A stretch of DNA of 64,000 nt from Paraburkholderia sp. D15. GTDB taxonomy: Bacteria; Pseudomonadota; Gammaproteobacteria; Burkholderiales; Burkholderiaceae. The stretch lies in assembly GCF_029910215.1 (NCBI RefSeq), contig NZ_CP110395.1, positions 3,906,001 through 3,970,000 of the forward strand, in the 5' to 3' direction. The notes beneath the pieces were generated by a model that saw nothing but the letters and a program-made list of their open reading frames with translations, was not told the origin of the DNA and searched no databases. Positions 19,252-27,479 of the stretch are shown here, one piece after another (positions within the stretch are counted from its first letter, which is position 1; each line of letters opens with the position of its first letter). A program made the translations under genes and the position numbers.

Positions 19252-21930
19252 ATGAAAATCATCAAACCCACATCGCTCGGCATCCTGACCCGGACTTACC
19301 GCTGGCGCGGTCGCGAACACCTCGGCATCGCGGTTCCCGTCATGGCGACGCTCGGCGCAACGCCGCAGCTCGCCGGCGAGTCGGCGCTGTGGAATACGGT
19401 TGGCGAGGAACTGGCCGGCTACGCGCTCGACGCGGCGTTACCGAAGCCGCACGCCGAGTTTCTGATGTCCGCGAACGCGTACGGCCGGTATTGCGATGAG
19501 AAGAACGCATGCGAGGTCGGCATTCGTTTCGCGGGCGTGGAGAAGCGCTTGCGGGTATCAGGCGCGCGCGAGTGGCGCGGCGATTCGGTCACGCCGGCAA
19601 CGCCGTTCGATTGCCTGGCGATCGACTGGCGGCACGCCTATGGCGGCGAGGGATTTGCGGACAATCCGCAGGGCCGTGGCTTCGACTGCCGGTCTGGCTC
19701 AGGCGCCGGCTCCAGCGACGCAGGTGGCGCTCCGAACCGTGCACACCGGTCGCTGCCCAATATCGAATATCCGGCGGACCTCCTCACCACGCGCGGACAA
19801 ACCATCGCACCGGCCGCCTTGACGCCTGTCGAAGCGAGCCGCCCGCAACGCCGCGCGCTGTACGGCGAACTGGACCGGATCTGGCAGGAGCAGGATTGTC
19901 CCGGCTTTCCACGCACGCTCGACCCGCGCTACTTCAATGTCGCGCCGCTCGATCAGCAATTGCCCACGCACGATTCGTTGCCTGACGGCGCGACTTACGA
20001 GATCACGCGCTTGCATCCCGAACGTGAAACGATCGTCGGCGTGTTGCCGGCGCTGCGCGTGCGCGCGTTCGTTCAGCGGCGCGGCGCACGCGCGCTGAAC
20101 GAACTGGCAATGCGTCCGACGACTGCATGGTTCATCCCGCATCGCGAGCGCGTCGTGATGATTTTTCACGGCGCCGCTGAAATCGACGAGTTCGACGCGA
20201 GCGATGTCGAGTGCTTGATGATTGCCGCCGAGCGCGTCGCAGTGGCGCGGTCGCCCGCTCACTACCAGCAGGTTTTCGATCTACGGATGGAACCGCGCTA
20301 CGGCGCGCTCCACGCTTTGCGCGACGGCGATCTGATGCCGGAGTCGCTCGTCGCGCCGATACGTAACGAAGCCGATGCGGGCGACGATCCAACGCAGGGT
20401 AAGTGGCAAAGAAACGTGCAGCGGCGCGCTAGCCGGCTATCCGACAAGGCGCACGATGCGATGACCATGGCGGGTATTGCTCACGCAACGAGTGCAACCC
20501 GTACAGCGGCCGCGCGCACCACAGGCGGCGTAACCGCGATATCGAACGTAATCGGCAAATCCTCCGCCTCGCCCCAAGCCCCAAAACTCGAGGGACTCGC
20601 GGACTTCGTGCGGCAGCAGGAACAGCTAGCCGCCGACCATCGCGCCCGGCTCGACAACATCCGGCAGCGCATCGAACGCGACTACGCGTTGCACTGCCCG
20701 CCCGCGCCGCCACGGTGCGGACCGCCGGCATGCCGCGCGGCAGTGGAAATGAAAGCGCCGCCGATGCATCTCGAAGGCACACCCGGCCTGCCATTCGACC
20801 CATCCACATTCAACGCGATGACGCGCGACGCCGACATCAAACTCCGCGAAACCTACCGGCAAACCGCGCATCATCAAGACGCCGCGCCGCGCGTCACCGC
20901 GAACACGGCGGCGGCTCAAGCGATCCGCGCACGTGTCGTCGCGCTGCACGCCGGCGGCGCATCGATGGCGGGCCTCGATCTGACCGGCGCCGATCTCAGC
21001 GGCCTCTCCCTACGCGGCGCGCAACTGAACGGCGCGCTGCTCGAAAACGCCGACCTGAGCGACGTCGACCTCAGCGGCGCCACGCTGGTCGACGCACTGC
21101 TCGCACGCGCCGACCTCACGCGAACGAGACTGCGCGGCGCCAATCTGAGCCGCGCCAATCTCTCGCTCGCGCAGTGCCACGACACCGACTTCAGCGACGC
21201 GACACTCGACGGCGCGCTGTTCGATCAAACCCATTTCACGCGCTGCACGCTGCGCCACGCATCGATAGAACGCGCACAGTTCCGGCAGTGCAGTTGGCGC
21301 ACCGTCGATTTCAGCGAGGCGACGCTCAGCGATCTGGTGTTTATCGAACAGACCTTTCAGCAGGTCGATTTCAGTCGCGCGCGAATCCGCAAACTCGCGT
21401 GGGTGCAATGCACCGCCGGGCAAGTCAGCTTTTTCGAGGCCGATATTCACGGCTTCGGCTGCATCGAGACCGTGGCGGCCGGCATCCGCTTCGATCGCGC
21501 GACGGTGCGCCAGGCCTGCTTCGTCAAAAACACCGTGCTCGACCACGCCGACTTCTCGCACGCGACGCTCAGTGAAGTGAATCTGCGGCATGCCCAGGCC
21601 ATCGCCGCGAACTTCAGCCACGCCCGTATCAGCCAGTGCGACTTCTCCGACGCCGACCTGCGCGACGCCGATCTGCAATGCGCGCGCATCGACAACGGTC
21701 ATCTGGTGCGCACCGATTTGAGCGGCGCCACGCTCGCGTATGCCGATCTGATCGGTAGCTATCTACGGCGTGCCGATCTGCGCGGCGCCAACCTGAACCA
21801 CGCGAATCTGTTCCGCGCCAATCTCGCGCAAGCACGGCTGGATGACGAAGCACCCGACGGCAAACGCACGCAGTTCAACGGCGCCTATCTGGAACAAGCC
21901 GTGTTCCACCCGTTGGCGAGCCGGCCATGA
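19252..21930 (+). CDS. DUF2169 protein fused to a pentapeptide-repeat domain
   Basis: An 892-residue protein in two parts. The N-terminal 320 residues or so match DUF2169, a family found beside vgrG genes and regarded as an effector adaptor. A Pro/Cys-containing linker (about 440-560) follows. From about residue 573 to 885 the protein is almost entirely pentapeptide repeats of A(D/N)LxX type (GADLSG, RANLSR, RADLRG), predicted to fold as a right-handed quadrilateral beta-helix. No signal peptide or membrane segment is visible. Its stop overlaps the next pentapeptide gene by ATGA. By position it probably works with VgrG and the PAAR-like cap, as adaptor, cargo or both. Confidence 0.85.
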   Translation: MKIIKPTSLGILTRTYRWRGREHLGIAVPVMATLGATPQLAGESALWNTVGEELAGYALDAALPKPHAEFLMSANAYGRYCDEKNACEVGIRFAGVEKRLRVSGAREWRGDSVTPATPFDCLAIDWRHAYGGEGFADNPQGRGFDCRSGSGAGSSDAGGAPNRAHRSLPNIEYPADLLTTRGQTIAPAALTPVEASRPQRRALYGELDRIWQEQDCPGFPRTLDPRYFNVAPLDQQLPTHDSLPDGATYEITRLHPERETIVGVLPALRVRAFVQRRGARALNELAMRPTTAWFIPHRERVVMIFHGAAEIDEFDASDVECLMIAAERVAVARSPAHYQQVFDLRMEPRYGALHALRDGDLMPESLVAPIRNEADAGDDPTQGKWQRNVQRRASRLSDKAHDAMTMAGIAHATSATRTAAARTTGGVTAISNVIGKSSASPQAPKLEGLADFVRQQEQLAADHRARLDNIRQRIERDYALHCPPAPPRCGPPACRAAVEMKAPPMHLEGTPGLPFDPSTFNAMTRDADIKLRETYRQTAHHQDAAPRVTANTAAAQAIRARVVALHAGGASMAGLDLTGADLSGLSLRGAQLNGALLENADLSDVDLSGATLVDALLARADLTRTRLRGANLSRANLSLAQCHDTDFSDATLDGALFDQTHFTRCTLRHASIERAQFRQCSWRTVDFSEATLSDLVFIEQTFQQVDFSRARIRKLAWVQCTAGQVSFFEADIHGFGCIETVAAGIRFDRATVRQACFVKNTVLDHADFSHATLSEVNLRHAQAIAANFSHARISQCDFSDADLRDADLQCARIDNGHLVRTDLSGATLAYADLIGSYLRRADLRGANLNHANLFRANLAQARLDDEAPDGKRTQFNGAYLEQAVFHPLASRP

Positions 21931-23051
21931 GCCTGACGCACGACCAGCTTCGGCAGACGATCCAAGACGGCGACGCTATCGACAATCAAACCGTCGGACC
22001 GCTCGACCTGACGCATGGCGACCTGTCGGGCGGCCTTTTCGCGAACGTCACGTTCGACGGTACGCGGCTCGCGCACGCGCGGATGAACGAATGCGTGTTC
22101 AACGATTGTGTGTTCAACGGCGTCGACCTGTCCCACGCCGATCTGTCGAAGAGCGTCTTCGTCAACGGCGAATGGACTCGGACGACCCTTGCACACAGCA
22201 CGCTCGACGATTGCCGTTTCACCGGTACGCGGGCAACCAGCACGCCATTCACGAACGCCCACGCGGCGCGTGTCGCCTTTCTCGAATGCGACCTGAGCGA
22301 CTGCCGGTTCGACGCGGCGCAGCTCGAACGCGCGTGCTTCGATCGCACGTCGATGAAAGGTGCCGACTGGTCCGACGCCGTGGTTAGCCAAACCCTTTTC
22401 TACCGCCTCGATTTACGCGACGTGCGATTCACGCAAAGCCGCTTCGACCGTGCGATCTTCAGCGAGTCGAACATGGCCGCGCAAGTGTTTCGCGGCCACC
22501 GCTTCGAGCGATGCCAGTTCATCCGCACCGATCTACGCGGCGCGGACTTCACGTCCGCGCAACTGCCGTACTGCAATTTCCAGGGCGCCGAACTCGGCCA
22601 TGCGGTGCTGGACGACGCGTACGCGCCTTTCGCCAACTTCTACGCGGCACACGCGAAACACGCGCGATGGCGTGGCGCGCGCTTGCCGAACAGCATCTGG
22701 GTCGAGGCTCACGTGGAGCACGGCGACTTTAGCCACGCGGATTTATCCGGCGCCGTGTTTCAGCGTACCGAGGCGAGCGCTGCGCGCTTCACGGGTGCGC
22801 ATCTCGACGGCACGGATTTTTCGGCGGCGCGGCTGGATCACGCCGATTTCAACGACGCGCGCTTCGAGCGCACCCGCTTCGACGGTGCGCATTTTCACGC
22901 GGACGACACACGCGCATCGAGCGCCTGGCATGACCAGCCCGGCATCGCCAGGCCCGACGACGCGGCCGATGCGGCCCGCGCCTGGTCCGCACGCCGCGAC
23001 GAGCGTCTGTCGTCCGCTCGTCCGCTTCCATCCCGGATTGATCGCCCATGA
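21927..23051 (+). CDS. Pentapeptide-repeat protein of the T6SS operon
   Basis: A 374-residue protein made of degenerate pentapeptide repeats from about residue 25 to 330 (LSHADLS, GADFTSA, FSHADLS, LDHADF), with Cys and Phe more often at the central position than in the preceding protein. The last 45 residues are disordered-looking and rich in Asp, Ala and Arg. No enzymatic domain, signal peptide or membrane segment. The gene overlaps both neighbours by ATGA, so it is part of the vgrG module. It could be an effector, an effector partner or a structural spike element; I cannot decide from sequence. Confidence 0.82.
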   Translation: MSLTHDQLRQTIQDGDAIDNQTVGPLDLTHGDLSGGLFANVTFDGTRLAHARMNECVFNDCVFNGVDLSHADLSKSVFVNGEWTRTTLAHSTLDDCRFTGTRATSTPFTNAHAARVAFLECDLSDCRFDAAQLERACFDRTSMKGADWSDAVVSQTLFYRLDLRDVRFTQSRFDRAIFSESNMAAQVFRGHRFERCQFIRTDLRGADFTSAQLPYCNFQGAELGHAVLDDAYAPFANFYAAHAKHARWRGARLPNSIWVEAHVEHGDFSHADLSGAVFQRTEASAARFTGAHLDGTDFSAARLDHADFNDARFERTRFDGAHFHADDTRASSAWHDQPGIARPDDAADAARAWSARRDERLSSARPLPSRIDRP

Positions 23052-23680
23052 CATCGACCTCGACCGTCGCCGAATTGAGAACCTTACCGTCCTCCCTGTC
23101 ACCCGCGCCCGCGGCCGACACCGCAGGCACCGTGCTCGCGTTGCTGCATGACGGCTTATTGCTGGTGGACTGCGCCGATGCGCGACTGCCGTGCCGGCGC
23201 GCGTTCAGTTGCCTGATCGCGCCCGAGATCGGCGATCGCGTCGTGGTGAGCCATGCGGAACCGCAACGGCCTCATGTGATCGCGATTCTCGACCGGCCTC
23301 ACCCACACGCCGCGCGGATTCACATCGACGGCGATCTCCTGATCGAATCGTCGAACGACGTCCGCATCCGCGCGACGCACGCCGTGCATTTGCAGGCGGA
23401 CGACGCCGCCCTCGTCGCGCGGAAAACGTCGCTGCATTGCACCGAGTTCGAAGGTTACGCCGGCTCGCTGCGCGTGATCGGCAAGACGCTGGAGAGCGTG
23501 TTCGAGCGCGTCGTGCAGATCGCCAAAGCCAGTTTCCGCAGCGTCGAGAGCCTCGATCATCACCGTTGCGCGCAGCTCGACTACGCCGCATCGGAAAGCG
23601 TGCGTCTGCATGGCAAGCACACGCTACTCACCGCCGAGCGCCTCGCCAAGCTCGACGCTCAACAAATCCACCTCGGTTAG
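23048..23680 (+). CDS. DUF3540 domain protein
   Basis: A 210-residue protein of the DUF3540 family, found in T6SS loci with DUF2169 and DUF4150 proteins. The N-terminal half is beta-rich (TVLALLHDGLLLVDC; CLIAPEIGDRVVVSH). The C-terminal half has short regular strands (DLLIESSNDVRIRATHAVHLQA) resembling the gp5-like repeats of VgrG, then a helical stretch (VFERVVQIAKASFRSVE). That suggests a spike-associated structural role, which is inference. Starts by ATGA overlap with the pentapeptide gene. Confidence 0.8.
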   Translation: MTSTSTVAELRTLPSSLSPAPAADTAGTVLALLHDGLLLVDCADARLPCRRAFSCLIAPEIGDRVVVSHAEPQRPHVIAILDRPHPHAARIHIDGDLLIESSNDVRIRATHAVHLQADDAALVARKTSLHCTEFEGYAGSLRVIGKTLESVFERVVQIAKASFRSVESLDHHRCAQLDYAASESVRLHGKHTLLTAERLAKLDAQQIHLG

Positions 23681-23690
23681 GACACTGCGC

Positions 23691-24080
23691 ATGGTCATGG
23701 TCAATTCGAGCGCCGCCGGCGCGAACGACGCCGTCAGCGTCAACAAAACCCCACCGGTCGGCGTGCCGGTCGCCTACGACAACAACGCGCAACGCAGCCA
23801 GGCGATTCCGAACGTGAGCAACATCCTCGTGGCCTGCGCGCCCGCGCACAACCTCGCGACGCTCATTCCGGTCACGACCGGCGACGCGCCCGGCACGATG
23901 GGCGGCGTCAGTTCCGGCACCGTCTGCGCCAGCTCGCGCAATATCAACGGCGCCAACACGGTGCTGCTGCACGGCATGCCCACCACGCGGATGACCGACC
24001 CCACGCAGCAGAACGCGACCAATGCGATCGGTACCGGCACGTCGCCCAGCCAGACGCATATTCTCAATCTCGCCGGATGA
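23691..24080 (+). CDS. DUF4150 / PAAR-like spike-tip protein
   Basis: A 129-residue protein of the DUF4150 (PAAR-like) family, expected to sharpen the VgrG spike and anchor cargo. It contains 'VAYDNNAQRSQAIPNVSNI', 'TTGDAPGTMGGVSSGTV' and 'VLLHGMPTTRMTDPTQQN', all typical of the family. It ends soon after the PAAR-like fold, so there is no fused C-terminal toxin. The start at 23691 fits the family; ATG at 23697 is an alternative. tssJ starts 8 bases after its stop. Confidence 0.85.
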   Translation: MVMVNSSAAGANDAVSVNKTPPVGVPVAYDNNAQRSQAIPNVSNILVACAPAHNLATLIPVTTGDAPGTMGGVSSGTVCASSRNINGANTVLLHGMPTTRMTDPTQQNATNAIGTGTSPSQTHILNLAG

Positions 24081-24087
24081 GGCTCGC

Positions 24088-24687
24088 ATGAATCACTCGC
24101 CATCGCCCATGCGACCCACGCGGCCCACGCGGCCCACGGCGGCCGCGCTCAGGACGGCGCTCGTGCTTGTCCCGTTGTCCGCGGCCCTGCTGATCCTGTT
24201 GACGTTGTCCGTGCTGATGATGGGCTGCGCCACGCCTCAGCAAACCTCGGCCGCGCCGTTCACGGTTTCGCTCGACGTCAGCCCAGCCGTGAACCCCGAC
24301 GGCCACGGACGGCCCGCGCCGATTCTCGTCGGCCTCTACGACCTGAAGTCGAGCGCCGCTTTTTCGGCCAGCGGCTTCGCGCCGCTGCAGGATCGCGCGA
24401 AAGCGACCTTGGGCGACGACCTCGTCGCGTTGGATCAAATGATCCTGAGGCCCGGCGAGCAACGGACGATCGAACGGCTGGGCAATTCGCAGACGCGCTC
24501 GCTCGGCATCGTCGCCGGTTATCGCGAGTTGAACCAAAGCGTCTGGCGCGCGGTTGTCGCGGTACCTGCCGGAGACGACCCTGGCTTCTTTTCTTTCTGG
24601 CCGTTCGAGCCACAACCGCTCGTCGTGCACGCGACTATCGGCGACAGCGGAATCGTCGTCCGAATCTTGAACCGGGACGCTCGATGA
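24088..24687 (+). CDS. tssJ: T6SS outer-membrane lipoprotein TssJ
   Basis: A 199-residue lipoprotein that anchors the TssJ-L-M complex to the outer membrane. The signal is unusual: a Pro/Thr/Arg-rich stretch of about 20 residues precedes the hydrophobic segment, and the lipobox Cys is residue 47 (SVLMMGC). A start at the second Met (residue 8) would shorten this. The mature part has the TssJ pattern 'PAPILVGLYDLKSSAAFSASGFAPL' and 'RSLGIVAGYREL'. Its stop overlaps the tssK start (ATGA). Confidence 0.92.
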   Translation: MNHSPSPMRPTRPTRPTAAALRTALVLVPLSAALLILLTLSVLMMGCATPQQTSAAPFTVSLDVSPAVNPDGHGRPAPILVGLYDLKSSAAFSASGFAPLQDRAKATLGDDLVALDQMILRPGEQRTIERLGNSQTRSLGIVAGYRELNQSVWRAVVAVPAGDDPGFFSFWPFEPQPLVVHATIGDSGIVVRILNRDAR

Positions 24688-26078
24688 AGCACGCCGCCGC
24701 ACCACAGGATTTGACGCAGGATTTGCCATCGCATGACTCGGGCGCGGCGCGCGCGCGGGTCGTCTGGTCCGAGGGCATGTACCTGCGCCCGCAGCATTTC
24801 CAGCAATTCGAGCGCTACATGGAGAGCTACGTGCAGTTGCGCTGCCGCGCGACGCAGCGTGCGTATTGGGGCTTCGTCAGCATCGCGATCGATCACGACG
24901 CGCTCGCGCTCGGCAAGGTCGCGCTGACTGCGGCGCAAGGCGTGTTTCCGGACGGCACACCCTTTCTGCTCACCGATCCCGACGACCTCCCCGCGCCGCT
25001 CGATATTCCCCTCGGCGCAACCGATCAGCTCGTGCTGCTCGCGTTCCCGGTCAAGCGTCCGGGCGGCGAGGAAACGATCTTCGATGAGGAGCGCGCCGAT
25101 TCGCTCGCGCGCTACCGCGCCTACACGCGCGACATCGCGGACGGTAACGCGGTCGCGCTGGGACCGGCCAGCGTGCAGCTCGCCCGCGCTCGGCTGCGTC
25201 TGGTGCTGGCGTCCGGGCTGGGTGGCGCATGGCAGGCCCTCGGTGTGTTGCGCGTCGTCGAACGGCGCAGCGACAACCATCTGGTGCTCGACCCGCACTA
25301 CATTCCGCCGATGCTGAGCGCCGGCCAGCATCCGCTGCTGGCCGGCTACATCCGCGAATTGCACGGGCTGCTCGAACAACGCGGCGATGCGCTGGCGCAG
25401 CGGCTGTCGCGACCGGGGCGCGGCGGCGTCGCCGAAGTCGCGGATTTTCTGCTGCTTGCGCTCGTCAATCGCGCGCAGGCCGACACGTGGCACGAACACG
25501 AAACCGGCAACGTGCATCCCGAGGCGTTGTTTCAGCAATGGCTGAGGCTTGCGTTCGACCTCGCCACGTACACCACCGCCGAACGGCGGCCGACGGTGCG
25601 TCCACGTTACCGGCACGACGATCTGCAACACAGCTTCGCGCCGCTGATGACCGAGCTGCGTCGCGCGCTCTCGACCGTGCTGGAGCAGAACGCCGTCGCG
25701 ATCGAGTTGCAGGAGCGCGCGCATCGCGTCTGGGTCGCGCGGATTCCGAGTCCCGACCTGCTGCACAGCGCCGGCTTCGTGCTCGCGGTGCATGCCGATC
25801 TGCCCGCCGAGACCGTGCGCACGCGTTTTCCCGCGCAGGTCAAGATCGGGCCCGCCGAGCGGCTCGCCGATCTCGTCAATCTGCATCTACCGGGCATCGC
25901 GTTGCGCATGTTGCCGGTCGCGCCGCGGCAGATTCCTTATCACGCGGGCTATCACTACTTCGAACTGGATCGCGGCGCCGAGCTATGGAAGCAGCTCGAC
26001 AAATCGAGCGGGCTGGCCTTGCACGTGGCGGGAGAACTGCCGGGGCTGGCGATGGCGTGCTGGGCGATTCGTGGTTGA
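24684..26078 (+). CDS. tssK: T6SS baseplate protein TssK
   Basis: A 464-residue TssK (ImpJ/VasE), a trimeric adaptor joining the baseplate to the membrane complex. The N-terminal 'VVWSEGMYLRPQHFQQFERYMESYV' region is the family hallmark, and 'GYHYFELDRGAELWKQLDKSSGLALHV' is the conserved C-terminal region. Normal length. Coupled to tssJ by ATGA; tssL follows after 60 bases. Confidence 0.97.
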   Translation: MKHAAAPQDLTQDLPSHDSGAARARVVWSEGMYLRPQHFQQFERYMESYVQLRCRATQRAYWGFVSIAIDHDALALGKVALTAAQGVFPDGTPFLLTDPDDLPAPLDIPLGATDQLVLLAFPVKRPGGEETIFDEERADSLARYRAYTRDIADGNAVALGPASVQLARARLRLVLASGLGGAWQALGVLRVVERRSDNHLVLDPHYIPPMLSAGQHPLLAGYIRELHGLLEQRGDALAQRLSRPGRGGVAEVADFLLLALVNRAQADTWHEHETGNVHPEALFQQWLRLAFDLATYTTAERRPTVRPRYRHDDLQHSFAPLMTELRRALSTVLEQNAVAIELQERAHRVWVARIPSPDLLHSAGFVLAVHADLPAETVRTRFPAQVKIGPAERLADLVNLHLPGIALRMLPVAPRQIPYHAGYHYFELDRGAELWKQLDKSSGLALHVAGELPGLAMACWAIRG

Positions 26079-26138
26079 CCGGCGCGAGGTGGATACGCAA
26101 TGCGCGTGCGCAGGAGGTGATGTGGGAGGCAAGCGATC

Positions 26139-27479
26139 ATGAACGGTTTTTCTGCCGATGCAGCCGGATTCGCGGCTCGGCGTGGCGGCGCACCGAATGA
26201 GCGGAATTCGGTGGCGGGCGCCGGACTTCCGGAGGCGCCTGGCACAGTGGGCCAAGCGGCCCCAGCGGATTCGACGCGGCACGGGTCGAGCGAGCGCGGC
26301 AACGCGCTGCTCGCCGCCGCCAATCCGCTGCTCGATCTGCTCGTGCCGATCCGCACCCGTGTCGATCTCGCGCCGCAGCGTGTGCGCGCGTTTCTGATCG
26401 ATCAACTCAGGACGTTTCAGGCGCGCGCGCGACAGGCCGCCGTTCCGGTCGAAACGATCGTCGCCGCGCGCTATTGCCTGTGCACCGCGCTCGACGAAGC
26501 CGCCGCGCTCGCCCCATGGGGCGGCGGCGGCGCATGGTCGACCCAAAGTCTGCTCGTCGCGTTTCACAAGGAAACGTGGGGCGGCGAGAAATTCTTCCAG
26601 TTGCTGGCGCGCGTGTCGGCGAATTCGCACGAGCATCGCGATCTGATCGAACTGCAGTACTTCTGCCTGATGCTCGGTTTTCAGGGACGCTATCGCGTGA
26701 TCGAAAACGGCGCCGCGCAACGCGACACGCTAATGCGTCGATTGCACAAGCTGTTGCATGAAAACGGCGGCGGCTACGCGCAGCCCTTGTCGCCCGCGTG
26801 GCGCGCGGCGGATCGCGCGCCGCTGCGTCGACTGCGGCGCGGCTTGCCGTTGTGGACGTGGCTGTTGATCGGCGGCCTCGGCGGCGGCGCGAGTTTCGGC
26901 GCGTTGCTTCTGGCGACCAACGCGCATGCCGGGCGGATCGCGGTTGCGATCGAGACGCTGCGTCTTCCTGAACTCGATAAGCCGGCGGCTGCCATTACGC
27001 CGGCGCCGGCAACGCTGCTGCGGCAATCGCTCGGCGCGCAATTGCGGGACGGCACGCTGATCCTGCGCGACGAAGCGGACCGCAGCGTCATCGCGATGCG
27101 CGGCGACGGCCTGTTCGACTCCGGTTCGGCCGGCGTGAATCCGGCCTATCTGCCAGTGCTCGCGCATCTCGCCGTCGTGCTAAGCCGGCTGGACGGCGAC
27201 ATCGTGATCACCGGCCATACGGACGATCAGCCGATCCGCGACCGGCGCTTCGCGTCGAATCTCGCGCTTTCGCAAGCGCGTGCCGTCGCGGTGAGACAGG
27301 GTTTGCTGGCGGCTGGACTCGATGCCGGGCGAAACATCGCGGTGGCCGGACGCGGCGACTCGCAGCCGGTTGCCGACAATCGAAGCGCCGATGGCCGCTC
27401 GCAGAACCGGCGCGTGGAGATCGCGGTGTTTTCGTCGAACCCGGGCCAATCCGGCGTTTCACAGGCGGCCGCGCAATGA
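26139..27479 (+). CDS. tssL: T6SS inner-membrane protein TssL with OmpA-like domain
   Basis: A 446-residue TssL. The cytoplasmic IcmH/DotU domain covers about residues 45-230 ('YCLCTALDEAA', 'FHKETWGGEKFFQLLARV', 'LIELQYFCLMLGFQGRYR'). One membrane segment lies near residues 240-262, and an OmpA-like peptidoglycan-binding domain occupies about 320-436 (VITGHTDDQP, NLALSQARAVAV, NRRVEIAV). This is the extended form that itself holds the complex to the cell wall. The first 40 residues are low complexity. A GGGAGG site lies before the start; its stop overlaps tssM (ATGA). Confidence 0.95.
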   Translation: MNGFSADAAGFAARRGGAPNERNSVAGAGLPEAPGTVGQAAPADSTRHGSSERGNALLAAANPLLDLLVPIRTRVDLAPQRVRAFLIDQLRTFQARARQAAVPVETIVAARYCLCTALDEAAALAPWGGGGAWSTQSLLVAFHKETWGGEKFFQLLARVSANSHEHRDLIELQYFCLMLGFQGRYRVIENGAAQRDTLMRRLHKLLHENGGGYAQPLSPAWRAADRAPLRRLRRGLPLWTWLLIGGLGGGASFGALLLATNAHAGRIAVAIETLRLPELDKPAAAITPAPATLLRQSLGAQLRDGTLILRDEADRSVIAMRGDGLFDSGSAGVNPAYLPVLAHLAVVLSRLDGDIVITGHTDDQPIRDRRFASNLALSQARAVAVRQGLLAAGLDAGRNIAVAGRGDSQPVADNRSADGRSQNRRVEIAVFSSNPGQSGVSQAAAQ

